DNA of 43,272 nt from Chloroflexota bacterium (GTDB lineage Bacteria; Chloroflexota; Anaerolineae; UBA4142): NCBI GenBank assembly GCA_016215025.1, contig JACRMI010000192.1:1-43272 (forward strand), in the 5' to 3' direction. Positions 6,420 through 14,963 of the stretch are shown here, piece by piece. The stretch's first letter is position 1; every line of letters starts with the position of its first letter. Made by a program: the position numbers and the translations under genes. The notes below the pieces were generated by a model, which was not told the origin of the DNA, ran no database searches, and saw only the letters and a program-made list of their open reading frames with translations.

Positions 6420-8309
6420 TTACTGCTTTGGATAGTTCGCGGGCACTTTAGTCAGGTCGATGTCGTACGTCCAGACAGGACCCCACTCGCCAGCCCACTC
6501 TGCATCGCTCGATCCAGTGTGATCCTTTGGTCCGATGACCCATGGTTTGACGAGGTAGAGGTTCTCTTCGTACATCAGGAACGCGGACGGAACGTCGTTG
6601 ACCAAGATGTCTTCCGCTTGCTGGTACAATTTGATCGCGGCTTGCAAGTCTAACGTTTGGTCAGCCTTGGCAGTCGTCGCGTCAAAGTCCTTGCTGCAAT
6701 AGCCATAGCGCTTGGCAAAGCCACCGCAGACCCAGTACACGCTCAACCAGTTCTGTGGGTGAGGATAGTCTTGGATCCAGCCCTGCAACGAGAACAAGGG
6801 TTGCGTCTTGATGTCTTTGGTCAAAGCTGTCATGACAGTCGAATCGACGGGATCGAGTGTAATGGGGCAGCCAAACACCTTCAAGAAACTCCCGGCGATG
6901 AATTGATACCGAGCGTGGTTCGTTGCGGTCGCTGCATACGTCATCTTGAGGGTGCCAAGCTTGGCACAGTCAACTTTGGGCTTGTCGGCGGTACTGTCCG
7001 CGGCGGCAAATCCATTCTTGACCAAAAGGTCAACTGCGACTTTGGCATCATAGGAGTTCACGCCAGCTTTGGTATCCTGCGAACCAGGAACTCCCGGCGG
7101 GACCCAACGGGTATATGGCTTGCCAAGACCCTTGAGAACGTCACGCACGTAGGTCTCGCGATCGAACGCTGCCGAGAACGCCTTGCGCGCATTCACATTG
7201 TCGAATGGTTTGAGGGTGTTGTTGTACGCCATGCCGCGCGTGATAGCGGCGGGGAAGCGAAGGAATTCCGCTTTTAGGGTCGCGTCCGCGTTGATCGATG
7301 CGAGATTTTCCGCTACGATGTAGGCATCCATGTCGACTTCGCTCTTCTTGTACGCTTCGAACATCACCAACGCATCATTCGAGTAGGTAACTTCGATGCG
7401 ATCAAGCTTGGGCTTGCCGCGCCAGTAATTGGGATTGGCTTCGTACACAATACGTTTGCCCTGTTCCATGGTTTTTGCAATAAAGGGACCATTGCCATTG
7501 TGGCCGGTTGCCTTCGCCCACCAGTTTTCTGGATCGGCATCTACTTTTTTCTTGTCCGCGGGATAGGTTACCCAGGTGTAAGCGATGTATTGCCAGAAAC
7601 CGATCGGGTTCTTGAAGGTAACTTCGAGGTTGCTGTTGTCGAGCGCTTTGACGCCATAGGCGGCCCAAGCGGCATCCAATTTAGCGGCGTCTTTCTTGCA
7701 GTCCAAGCTGTCGAGGTCCTCTGCACCCTTGATATCGTACAAGATCGAGGTGTACTGCTTACCTGCGACGCAGGGATCGACTTCACGCTTCAAAGCGTAT
7801 TCGTAATCCTTGGCAGTGATGGCAGTGCCATCGACCCGCTTCAAACCATCGCGGATGTGGAACGTCATCTTGGTACCGTCTTTGGACGCTTCAAACTTGT
7901 CGGCACCGCCAGGACCAATGTTGCCCTTTTCATCAATCGCGAGCAAACCTTCGTACGTGAGTTTCAAGAATTCGATTTCAATACCGTACGAGGATTTCTG
8001 AGGATCGAGCACATCGGGATACGTGCTGCGACCAAGACGCAAAACCTTCGGACCCGCGGGGGCTGCCGCTTTGGTCGGTTCGGGGGCTTTGGTTGGCGCG
8101 ACGCTCGACGCTACGCTGCTGCTCGAGGACGCAGGCGCGGCGGAGCTGCTCGATGAAGCGGGCGCAGAAGTGGGAGCGGGCGCTACGGAGCTGCTGCTCG
8201 ATGCGGCGGGTGGAACAGTTGGAACCGGTGCCGCGGTCGGAGCGGCGCAAGCCGCGACAAATGCAGCGACAACCAGAGCCAACACAACTAACACTACGTA
8301 CTTTTTCAT
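6420..8309 (-). CDS. Peptide ABC transporter substrate-binding lipoprotein (family 5), copy 2
   Basis: A 629-residue SBP_bac_5 lipoprotein. The ATG at 8309 has AGGAGGAG just upstream and starts a signal peptide ending VAAC (lipidated Cys21). A very long low-complexity linker (about residues 22-90) repeats blocks of five serines separated by Ala/Pro/Val and tethers the binding domain, which starts PKVLRLGRSTYPDVLDPQK. Relative to copy 1 it shares the C-terminal PHPQNWL and GYCSKDFD motifs. Cysteines are scattered in the mature domain (for example VDPCVAGK, SLDCKKD and KVDCAKLG), as in copy 1 where DCAKLG also occurs. It is the first gene of an operon with dppB and dppC, driven by the 8466-8494 promoter. 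Confidence 0.93.
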   Translation of the reverse strand: MKKYVVLVVLALVVAAFVAACAAPTAAPVPTVPPAASSSSSVAPAPTSAPASSSSSAAPASSSSSVASSVAPTKAPEPTKAAAPAGPKVLRLGRSTYPDVLDPQKSSYGIEIEFLKLTYEGLLAIDEKGNIGPGGADKFEASKDGTKMTFHIRDGLKRVDGTAITAKDYEYALKREVDPCVAGKQYTSILYDIKGAEDLDSLDCKKDAAKLDAAWAAYGVKALDNSNLEVTFKNPIGFWQYIAYTWVTYPADKKKVDADPENWWAKATGHNGNGPFIAKTMEQGKRIVYEANPNYWRGKPKLDRIEVTYSNDALVMFEAYKKSEVDMDAYIVAENLASINADATLKAEFLRFPAAITRGMAYNNTLKPFDNVNARKAFSAAFDRETYVRDVLKGLGKPYTRWVPPGVPGSQDTKAGVNSYDAKVAVDLLVKNGFAAADSTADKPKVDCAKLGTLKMTYAATATNHARYQFIAGSFLKVFGCPITLDPVDSTVMTALTKDIKTQPLFSLQGWIQDYPHPQNWLSVYWVCGGFAKRYGYCSKDFDATTAKADQTLDLQAAIKLYQQAEDILVNDVPSAFLMYEENLYLVKPWVIGPKDHTGSSDAEWAGEWGPVWTYDIDLTKVPANYPKQ

Positions 8310-8465
8310 CTTCTCCTCCTGAGAGATTTTAAGCACAGAAGTAAACAGCGTGAATCATCTTTGAAACTTTCGCTTGAGCTGACTACCACCTCCTTCCGAT
8401 TCGAGATATTAGAATTATGGGGTTAGTAGGATAGAGTCTGGGGAAGGTTCAACGTAGATGCAGCA

Positions 8466-8494
8466 ACTATATCACAACCTCCATACAGTGTCAA
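8466..8494 (-). promoter_or_regulatory. Near-consensus promoter for binding protein 2 operon
   Basis: On the minus strand: TTGACA (8494-8489), exactly 17 nt, TATAGT (8471-8466). It starts directly after the dppF stop codon (8495-8497), so the second system has its own transcription unit rather than only read-through. The leader is about 150 nt and contains an unused-looking Shine-Dalgarno AAGGAGG near 8390-8396 with no good start codon close by. Confidence 0.8.
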
Positions 8495-9478
8495 TTAAAC
8501 AAGGTGACAAGCGACGTAATGCTCGTTGCCCACATTGCGAAACTCTGGATCTTCACGCTTGCAGCGATCAATCGCAATGGGACAACGCGTATGGAAGCGA
8601 CAGCCGCTGGGCGGATTCACTGGGCTAGGCACATCGCCAACCAGGATAATGCGCTCGCGCTTTTCTTCGACGACCGGATCCGGGATCGGTACCGCCGAGA
8701 GTAACGCTTTGGTGTACGGGTGCAATGGATTTTTGTACAAAGCGTCGCGATCCGTTAACTCGACGATCTTGCCCAGGTACATAACCGCGACGCGATCCGA
8801 AATGTGACGAACCACAGACAAGTCGTGCGCGATGAACAAGTAGGTCAGGTTGAATTTTTGTTGCAACTCTTCCAACAGATTGATGATCTGCGCTTGAATC
8901 GAAACATCGAGCGCGCTGATCGGCTCATCGCAGACGATAAAGTCGGGATTGACCGCCAGCGAACGCGCCACGCCGATCCGTTGCCGCTGTCCGCCGGAAA
9001 ACTCGTGTGGGTAACGATTGACAAAGTACGGATTCAAGCCAACGATCGTCAAAAGTTCTTGAACACGTTCCTTTTTCTCCTTGCCTTTGGCGATGTCGTG
9101 TACTTCAAGCGGCTCGCCGATAATGTCACCCACGGTCATGCGCGGATTCAACGACGCGTAGGGGTCTTGGAAGATCATTTGCATATGGCGACGCATCTTG
9201 CGCAGTTCTTCGCCCTTTAACGACGCAAGGTTTTTGCCCTCAAAGATCACGTCACCTTCGGTTGGACGATAAAGCTGCAAGATCGTGCGTCCCGTTGTAG
9301 ATTTACCACAACCCGATTCACCCACCAATCCTAGCGTTTCACCTTTACGAACGAAAAAATCCAAGCCGTCTACCGCTTTAACGTGCGCCTTGACTCGCTG
9401 AAAAATGATACCCTGTGTAATTGGAAAATACTTTTTTAGTCCTTTGACTTCAAGCAACTTGTCCTGTACATCAGGCAT
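8495..9478 (-). CDS. dppF: Peptide ABC transporter ATP-binding protein DppF
   Basis: A 327-residue cytoplasmic ATPase that powers dipeptide/oligopeptide import together with DppD. Walker A is GESGCGKST (residues 53-61), the signature motif SGGQRQRIG, Walker B FIVCDEP and the H-loop AHD are all intact. The C-terminal oligopeptide/dipeptide (HPY) extension keeps four cysteines (GCRFHTRC, DRC and the final VAC) of the kind that bind an iron-sulfur cluster in some DppD/DppF proteins. I chose the ATG at 9478 because AAGGAG stands at 9488-9493; an in-frame ATG at 9499 lacks a ribosome site. This and DppD are the only ATPase genes for two permease pairs in the window. Confidence 0.95.
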   Translation of the reverse strand: MPDVQDKLLEVKGLKKYFPITQGIIFQRVKAHVKAVDGLDFFVRKGETLGLVGESGCGKSTTGRTILQLYRPTEGDVIFEGKNLASLKGEELRKMRRHMQMIFQDPYASLNPRMTVGDIIGEPLEVHDIAKGKEKKERVQELLTIVGLNPYFVNRYPHEFSGGQRQRIGVARSLAVNPDFIVCDEPISALDVSIQAQIINLLEELQQKFNLTYLFIAHDLSVVRHISDRVAVMYLGKIVELTDRDALYKNPLHPYTKALLSAVPIPDPVVEEKRERIILVGDVPSPVNPPSGCRFHTRCPIAIDRCKREDPEFRNVGNEHYVACHLV

Positions 9479-9563
9479 GTTGTTCGACTCCTTAATCATA
9501 TTCCTAGTTCAAAATAAATCTCTAGTAATCCGCCTTCGGTATTCAATCAATTCATCGCCGAAA

Positions 9564-9593
9564 ACTGAACACTGATTACTGTTTACTGGCAGT
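9564..9593. repeat. Low-complexity phrase element (ACTGATTACTG type) across the dppD stop
   Basis: ACTGAACACTGATTACTG (9564-9581) and TTTACTGGCAGT repeat the word ACTG at short intervals. The dppD stop (9576-9578) and last codons lie inside. The core ACTGATTACTG recurs at 20443-20453, also around a stop codon. Confidence 0.5.
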
Positions 9594-10586
9594 TGTGGCG
9601 GCACGTGACTTTTGTACGTCCTGCCAATTCCAACACGCGACCCAATGCCGCACGGCGACCAACCCTAGGGGCGGATTTTCATTTGCGCATTTCTCCGTGC
9701 GGAAACGACAACGCGCATAGAACGGACACCCTTTGGGCATATCGATCAAATCCGGCGGCAGACCTTCGATGGGTGTCAACTTTGCCTTGTGTGTCTCATC
9801 CAAGCGCGGAATCGATCCGAGCAAACCAAGCGTGTACGGATGCAATGGATTCGCAAAGAGTTCTCTATTCGATGCGGACTCGATCACGAATCCGGCGTAC
9901 ATCACGTTAATGCGATCCGCCAAACCAGCGATAACACCCAGGTCGTGGGTGATCCAAATGATCGCCATACCCAACTCTTTTTTCAAGCGTTTTACAATGT
10001 CGGTGATCTGCGCTTGAATGGTCACGTCGAGCGCCGTCGTCGGTTCATCGGCGATGAGCAATTGCGGCGAGCACGACAGCGCCATAGCGATCATCACGCG
10101 CTGGCGCATACCGCCGGAGAATTGGTGCGGATAATCGTCGAGCCGCCCTTCCGCTTCGGGAATGCCCACCATCTTGAGCAAATCAATCGAACGCTTGCGC
10201 GCTTGTTCTTTGGTCATGCCCAAGTGCAGTTCCAACGCTTCGCCGATTTGCGTGCCAATCGTCAACACGGGATTCAGCGACGTCATGGGGTCCTGAAAGA
10301 CCATAGCAATTTTATTGCCACGCACCGAACGGATTTCTTCGTCGTCAACCTTGAGCAAATCACGTCCTTGGAAAAAGACTTGGCCACTCGCGATTCGTCC
10401 GGGCGGTATTGGAATCAAGCGCATCACCGACAACATCGATACCGATTTGCCGCAGCCGGATTCACCGACCAAGCCCAACGTTTCACCTTCGTCTACTGAA
10501 AACGTAACGCCATTCACTGCATGAACTATACCATCTTGAGTACGAAATTCCGTCCTTAGATCTTTAACTTCTAGTAATGTTGCCAT
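9576..10586 (-). CDS. dppD: Peptide ABC transporter ATP-binding protein DppD
   Basis: A 336-residue ATPase subunit. Walker A is GESGCGKS (residues 41-48), Q-loop FQDPMTSLNP, signature SGGMRQRVM, Walker B LLIADEP and H-loop THD. The C-terminal region has the HPYTLGLL motif and four cysteines (GCPFYARC, EKC and WVACW), again a possible iron-sulfur site as described for some family members. It forms the heterodimer partner of DppF. The start at 10586 has only a weak G-rich ribosome site. It is separated from upstream dppC by a 135-nt spacer filled by a palindromic element, whereas most other gene junctions of this operon are tighter. Confidence 0.95.
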   Translation of the reverse strand: MATLLEVKDLRTEFRTQDGIVHAVNGVTFSVDEGETLGLVGESGCGKSVSMLSVMRLIPIPPGRIASGQVFFQGRDLLKVDDEEIRSVRGNKIAMVFQDPMTSLNPVLTIGTQIGEALELHLGMTKEQARKRSIDLLKMVGIPEAEGRLDDYPHQFSGGMRQRVMIAMALSCSPQLLIADEPTTALDVTIQAQITDIVKRLKKELGMAIIWITHDLGVIAGLADRINVMYAGFVIESASNRELFANPLHPYTLGLLGSIPRLDETHKAKLTPIEGLPPDLIDMPKGCPFYARCRFRTEKCANENPPLGLVAVRHWVACWNWQDVQKSRAATTASKQ

Positions 10587-10630
10587 TCGACCCCCACGCG
10601 TAATTTAAGATTTATGATTTCAGATTTATG

Positions 10631-10735
10631 ATCTAGTCTATTAGTCTTTGGTCGAATAGTCAGATAATCAAGATCATTCGACGAATCGACTAACTGACTA
10701 CAAGACTATTTGACTATTCGACTAATCGACGATCT
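10631..10735. repeat. Quasi-palindromic phrase element (GACTATTCGAC type) between dppC and dppD
   Basis: The spacer is built from permutations of a GACTA/TAGTC word. Perfect 12-bp arms GTCGAATAGTCA (10651-10662) and TGACTATTCGAC (10711-10722) enclose a second small palindrome around GATCATTCGACGAATCGAC. GATC at 10629-10632 and at 10731-10734 mark the ends. The dppC stop (10722-10724) lies in the right arm, so the last residues EIVD are encoded by the repeat. Confidence 0.7.
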
Positions 10736-11690
10736 CCGGATTCAACGCTTCGTTCAACCCATCGCCAAAAAAGTTGAATGCAAATACAACCGCGGCAAGC
10801 ACCAAGCCAGGAATAAGCACCAGCCAAATCATGTCCGGAAAAGTTCGCCAATATCGCCCGGCATTTTCGGACAAGATATTGCCCCAGCTTGGCGCGGGCG
10901 GCTGCAACCCAATTCCCAGATAACTCAAATACCCTTCAGACAAAGCAATGTCGCCCATCCCCATTGATAAGGCAACAATTATTGGTGGTAATGCATTTGG
11001 CAAGACATGCCGCATAACGACGATCCAGGTCGGGGCGCCAATCGCTTGGGCACCGATGACGTATTCGCGTTGCTTGATCGTCAGCACTTGAGCGCGAATC
11101 AATCGGGCTAGCCCTGCCCATCCAATCACGCCCAGTGCCATGATGACCACCGCATAATCGAGATAACCACTCCGCGCCAAGTCGTTCAAGCCGATCGATC
11201 TTGCCCAACTCAGAATCCCTGGCTTGATCGTCGCCGCAATAAAGAACACAAACAGCAATCCGGGGAACGCAAAGAGGATATCGGCTACCCTCATTATAAC
11301 AGTATCTACCCATCCGCCCAAATAGCCCGCCGCCGCTCCAAGCGGGATTCCGATGACAAAACTCAGCACCGTCGTCATCACAATGACAAAAACAGCGGAC
11401 CGTGCGCCCCAAATGATTCGGCTCAACATGTCGCGACCGAGATCGTCTGTGCCAAGCAAATGTACGGTGCTAGGTGCTTTGCGCGCCGCCGACAAGTCTT
11501 GCTTGTCGTACGCGTATGGCGCAATGACCGGCGCAAAAATGGCGACCAACACCATGAGGATTATGACCATCGCGCCCAATGTCGCCGGAGGATTTCCCAG
11601 AATGCGCAGCACTACCCACACAAACGGCGAATGCGCCCTGCCTTTGATATTCGTCTGAGTCGATGCAATATCGATTGCTAATTCTGCCAT
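10722..11690 (-). CDS. dppC: Peptide ABC transporter permease DppC, first system
   Basis: A 322-residue permease subunit with TM1 near residues 35-58, then the conserved LGTDDLGRDMLSR loop. The EAA loop GAQAIGAPTWIVVMRHVLP contacts the ATPase, and the ending FFGDGLNEALNPEIVD is typical of DppC. The start is either the ATG at 11690 (preferred, a few bases further from a weak GAG) or the one at 11696; neither has a strong ribosome site. A GTCATTCTGAG palindrome (11705-11770) fills the spacer to dppB and lies immediately upstream of the start. It works with DppB (11780), DppD, DppF and binding protein 3. Confidence 0.94.
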   Translation of the reverse strand: MAELAIDIASTQTNIKGRAHSPFVWVVLRILGNPPATLGAMVIILMVLVAIFAPVIAPYAYDKQDLSAARKAPSTVHLLGTDDLGRDMLSRIIWGARSAVFVIVMTTVLSFVIGIPLGAAAGYLGGWVDTVIMRVADILFAFPGLLFVFFIAATIKPGILSWARSIGLNDLARSGYLDYAVVIMALGVIGWAGLARLIRAQVLTIKQREYVIGAQAIGAPTWIVVMRHVLPNALPPIIVALSMGMGDIALSEGYLSYLGIGLQPPAPSWGNILSENAGRYWRTFPDMIWLVLIPGLVLAAVVFAFNFFGDGLNEALNPEIVD

Positions 11691-11704
11691 GACCATTCTC
11701 AGTC

Positions 11705-11770
11705 GTCATTCTGAGCACAGCGAAGAATCCCAATCCATGGGGCGAGATTCTTCGCTGCGCTCAGAATGAC
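11705..11770. repeat. Dispersed palindromic element GTCATTCTGAGC...GCTCAGAATGAC, copy 1
   Basis: Outer arms GTCATTCTGAGC and GCTCAGAATGAC are perfect. Inside, GCGAAGAATC pairs with GATTCTTCGC, leaving a short central loop. The same element recurs at 41534-41615. From memory, words of this kind are scattered through many bacterial genomes, Chloroflexota among them. It occupies nearly the whole dppB-dppC spacer. Confidence 0.9.
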
Positions 11771-11779
11771 AAACCAACA

Positions 11780-12760
11780 TTATGACTTGCGAATGCGCGG
11801 ATCGAGAAAGCCGTACGTGAGATCAACCAGGAGATTCGCGAAAACGTATGCTACGGCAATGAGCAAGACATCTGCCATGATAATGTAATAATCGTACGAA
11901 AACAACGCATCAAACGTAAGCTGCCCGATGCCCGGTATGCCAAACCAATTTTCCACCAAGAACGATCCCGCCACCAAGCCACCGATCATCAAACCGATAA
12001 TCGTCGCAATCGGGATGAGCGCATTCCGCATCGCGTGGCGCACGACGACGATGCGTTCACGTAAACCTTTGGCGCGCGCCGTCCGAATATAATCTTCGCT
12101 CAAGACTTCGATCATCCCCGCGCGCATCTGCCGCGTGAGAATCGCAATCACCCCAAGCGATTCGATGAACGCCGGCAAAATGACTTTGGCGCTAAAGATG
12201 CCATCCCACTTGCCCTGCACCATTGGCAGGATCGGTCCAATCGCCACTGAGAAATTCGCCGCGCCCAGCACAAGCTCGTGGCGACGCGAAAATATGAACG
12301 TGAGGACCGGATTGAGAAAGATGATCGGAAATGAAATTCCCGCGATGACGATAGCGCGCACGATCAAATCGATCCAGGTATCGCGTTTGAGACCGGCGAT
12401 GAGACCCAATGGCACGCCGATCACAATTCCCAGCATGATCGCTACCAGATTGAGTTGAAGCGTGACCGGCAAGCGTTCGGCGATGAGCATGCCGACCGGC
12501 TGATCGCGGTATTTGACGAGCGAATAGCCAAAGTTACCTTGCAGTGCATTGACGATATAGTTGACGTACTGGACGTAAAAGGGTTGGTCGAGACCGTACT
12601 CGTGGCGAAGACGTTCAATCGTTTCGGGGTTGGTATGCAAGCCAAGCATCACCTCCACCGGGTCGCCAGGGCCGTAAAACCCCAGCGCGAAGGTGATAAC
12701 AGAGATGAAGAAGAGTAAGACCGGCAGCCACAGGAGCCGCCGCAGTACAAATGCCGCCAT
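11780..12760 (-). CDS. dppB: Peptide ABC transporter permease DppB, first system
   Basis: A 326-residue permease subunit with the family opening (AAFVLRRLLWLPVLLFFISV), the early GPGDPVEVMLG loop, the EAA loop TARAKGLRERIVVVRHAMRN and the ending YGFLDPRIRKS. It has the standard six-segment plan and is shorter in the first extracytoplasmic loop than the DppB at 5237. A ribosome site AAGG lies about 9 nt before the ATG at 12760. It follows binding protein 3 across an 82-nt spacer that carries a 15-bp hairpin. Confidence 0.94.
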   Translation of the reverse strand: MAAFVLRRLLWLPVLLFFISVITFALGFYGPGDPVEVMLGLHTNPETIERLRHEYGLDQPFYVQYVNYIVNALQGNFGYSLVKYRDQPVGMLIAERLPVTLQLNLVAIMLGIVIGVPLGLIAGLKRDTWIDLIVRAIVIAGISFPIIFLNPVLTFIFSRRHELVLGAANFSVAIGPILPMVQGKWDGIFSAKVILPAFIESLGVIAILTRQMRAGMIEVLSEDYIRTARAKGLRERIVVVRHAMRNALIPIATIIGLMIGGLVAGSFLVENWFGIPGIGQLTFDALFSYDYYIIMADVLLIAVAYVFANLLVDLTYGFLDPRIRKS

Positions 12761-12787
12761 TGGCTAAACCTTCTAGGTAGTTTAGGC

Positions 12788-12828
12788 GAGCGACCTTGCT
12801 TCCCACCGTTGGAGAAGCAAGATCGCTC
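12788..12828. repeat. Intercistronic hairpin after binding protein 3
   Basis: Arms GAGCGACCTTGCTTC (12788-12802) and GAAGCAAGATCGCTC (12814-12828) match at 14 of 15 positions around an 11-nt loop. The position (between binding-protein stop 12843 and dppB start 12760) mirrors the hairpins of the second system although the sequences are unrelated. Confidence 0.75.
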
Positions 12829-12842
12829 CGTCTATAAACAAT

Positions 12843-14564
12843 CTAGTTACTCACCGAAACGTACTTGAGACGCGGAATAATCATCGGAGGATAGACCATT
12901 CCTTTGACGTACGCTTTGGTTAGCCAATACTGCCGTTCATAGGTCAATGGAATCACGGGAGCATCGCTGAGAATTTTTTGCTCAGCTTGCGCATACAATT
13001 TGAATCGCGCTGAGGTGTCCTTCTCTAAACCAGCTTGATCGAGCAGTTTGTCTACGTCAGAATTGGAATACGCTGCCCAATTTTGCGTGCTGCCAGTCCG
13101 GAAAAGCACGTTCATGAAATTCTCTGGGTCAGCATAATCGCCGATCCAACCGATATCGAAGATTTGATAGGGGTTGCGCGACGGATCATTCAGTTGTCCA
13201 ATGAACGTCGCCCAATCCGTTTGCTGAATCGATATGTTGACACCCAGGTTATCCTTGAGCATCGCCGTCATCGCTTGGATATCTTGCGCGGCCGAACCGC
13301 CCGCACCCACCGTTGTCCATGTAATCTCCGGTACCTTGCCTGCATATTTGGACTGCGACAAAAGTTGCTTGGCTTGCGCCGGATCGTATTTGGGTTTGTC
13401 TGAAGGTTCCGTATAGCCCGGCATTCCCGGAGGTAAGATCGAATTGGCAACCAACGGCATCTTTTGGAACACAACCTCAACAACTTTTTGGCGGTCAATC
13501 GCCAACGCAAACGCCTGCCGAACTTTGGCATCGTCGAATGGCGGCTTGTGCGTATTCATCACGATGAATTGAGTCGAAAGCGCCGGACCGACAAATAGTT
13601 CTTTGTTGAGGGGACTGGACGAGTCCTGCACGCGCTCAATATCCGTGATACTGACTCGCGCCGAATCCAAATCGCCGTTTTCGTACATCGTCATGAACGA
13701 GCCACCGCCGAGGATAAAGTCCACTTGTTCGATTTGCGGTTTTGGATCGCCATAGTAATTTGGATTCTTGACCAAGATCAGGCGTTGTGATCGAACGTAC
13801 TCTTGCAACTTGAACGGACCAGTGCCATTCGGTTTGTCTGTCCACGTCCGCCCACCGCGCTCGACATTATTTTTGTCGACGATGTATGCGGCGGGGAACG
13901 TCATCTTGGCCAAAAAGTACGATTTGGGCTGATCGATCGTGATTTTCACCGTGTAATCATCGACCACTTGAACGCCTTTAACGTCTGCCGCCTTGCGATT
14001 GAGTTTATCTTTTACGCCGATGATGTCGCCCAGATAGGTGTCCGCGGTCGCCGAAGTCGTCGCCGGATTCGCCGCGCGTTCGATGGAGTATTTAAAATCC
14101 TGCGCGGTCACTGGTCGTCCATCGTGAAACTGAACATCCTTGCGCAAGGTAAACGTATATGTCATGCGGTCGTCACTAACTTCCCATTTCGACGCAATAT
14201 CGGGCTGGACCTTGAGATTCTGATCAAGCGTAACCAAGCCGCTGAAAATTTCCGCAACGTATACTGCCGATTCAGCATCGCCCGCCAAGGCCGGATCGAG
14301 TGTGGGCGGATCCCCGCCGCCGCCATTACCGCCGGGCAAGCGCAGCACTTTTTTGCCACTGGGTGCTGAGGCACGCGTAGGTGCTGGCGCGCGTGTACCT
14401 TGTGATTGCGATGAACCTGAGCCGCTGATAGATGGCGTACTTCCACCGCTTTGGGTTAGCATATACACGGCGGCTGCGCCAAGGCAGACAGCACCGCATA
14501 ACGCTACAACAAGGATAGCAACAATACCCATCAGCCATCGATTGTTGCCTTGACTGTTTGACAT
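12843..14564 (-). CDS. Peptide ABC transporter substrate-binding protein (family 5), copy 3
   Basis: A 573-residue SBP_bac_5 protein, the first gene of the complete dpp operon. Unlike copies 1 and 2 it has no convincing lipobox: an N-terminal hydrophobic stretch (about residues 11-36, GIVAILVVALCGAVCLGAAA) should act as an uncleaved membrane anchor, followed by a Ser/Gly linker and the binding domain starting KVLRLPGGNGGGGDPPTLDP. The C-terminal DYADPENFMNVLF motif is standard for the family. I chose the ATG at 14564 (GAGGG upstream); the longer frame to 14615 would overlap the -10 element of the promoter at 14615-14643 and is unlikely. It is clearly diverged from the other two copies, so probably has a different ligand range. 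Confidence 0.92.
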   Translation of the reverse strand: MSNSQGNNRWLMGIVAILVVALCGAVCLGAAAVYMLTQSGGSTPSISGSGSSQSQGTRAPAPTRASAPSGKKVLRLPGGNGGGGDPPTLDPALAGDAESAVYVAEIFSGLVTLDQNLKVQPDIASKWEVSDDRMTYTFTLRKDVQFHDGRPVTAQDFKYSIERAANPATTSATADTYLGDIIGVKDKLNRKAADVKGVQVVDDYTVKITIDQPKSYFLAKMTFPAAYIVDKNNVERGGRTWTDKPNGTGPFKLQEYVRSQRLILVKNPNYYGDPKPQIEQVDFILGGGSFMTMYENGDLDSARVSITDIERVQDSSSPLNKELFVGPALSTQFIVMNTHKPPFDDAKVRQAFALAIDRQKVVEVVFQKMPLVANSILPPGMPGYTEPSDKPKYDPAQAKQLLSQSKYAGKVPEITWTTVGAGGSAAQDIQAMTAMLKDNLGVNISIQQTDWATFIGQLNDPSRNPYQIFDIGWIGDYADPENFMNVLFRTGSTQNWAAYSNSDVDKLLDQAGLEKDTSARFKLYAQAEQKILSDAPVIPLTYERQYWLTKAYVKGMVYPPMIIPRLKYVSVSN

Positions 14565-14614
14565 TTTTCCCTCACTACCTAAGATTATCGCGGAGTGTGA
14601 TGATATTGGCGGCA

Positions 14615-14643
14615 ATGTTACACGGGGTTGGCTTTCTTGTCAA
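14615..14643 (-). promoter_or_regulatory. Sigma-70 promoter of the complete dpp operon
   Basis: On the minus strand: TTGACA (14643-14638), exactly 17 nt, TAACAT (14620-14615). The predicted leader to the ATG at 14564 is about 45 nt. Confidence 0.75.
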
Positions 14644-14963
14644 GCGGTAAAGCAACCCAGGTGTTGAAACGAGTTTTTTTGGATAACAAAGCCAGGTGCC
14701 ACTAAGAATGAACCAGTCCGAGTTTGAGAGTTCCCTCTAAAGAATATACGCAAGCAATGCTCTTAAAAGATTCCTTCCAAAATTCGCCTACTTACCTTAG
14801 GAATTTTGAAACTCATATTCGGTAATCCTCTGGAGTCGAGTCCTTCGGATTCCCTCAGGACGGGCTGTTTACGCGGTTATTGGCTTGGCCAGAAACCCGC
14901 TCGAGCGTCGAGTCCGTAACTCCATTACCGATTTTGACGGTCAAAACTCATTAGGGCTAATTT
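14644..14963. other. 320-nt gene-free spacer with a possible structured element
   Basis: I see no convincing gene. A 7-bp hairpin TTTTGAC/GTCAAAA (14932-14938 and 14940-14946) lies 18 nt past the stop of the glycan operon. TCGGTAAT (14819-14826) pairs with ATTACCGA (14924-14931), and GGAGT (14832-14836) with ACTCC (14919-14923), closing about 110 nt that include the twice-repeated word GTCGAGTCC. A further AAAATTC/GAATTTT pair lies near 14780-14807. This could be the 3' end structure of the long operon or a small RNA; strand and function are open. Confidence 0.4.

Noticed and set aside
7500..8156. Plus-strand frame of 218 residues inside binding protein 2
   Set aside because: Antisense shadow of a well supported gene; low-complexity linker DNA gives a long frame on the other strand.
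8386..8400. Shine-Dalgarno-like AAGGAGG in the leader of binding protein 2, possibly for a leader peptide
   Set aside because: No start codon at a usable distance downstream. The only frame from a nearby GTG overlaps the motif itself. Kept as a remark under the promoter entry.
1312..14564. A nickel (Nik) or other metal-type ABC transporter assignment for the peptide systems
   Set aside because: The binding proteins and DppD/F C-termini match the broad family 5 peptide type; nothing specific for metal was visible, so I kept the generic assignment.
14644..14963. A riboswitch such as the cyclic-di-GMP type in the spacer
   Set aside because: I looked for characteristic conserved motifs and did not find them; only a generic nested stem is visible.
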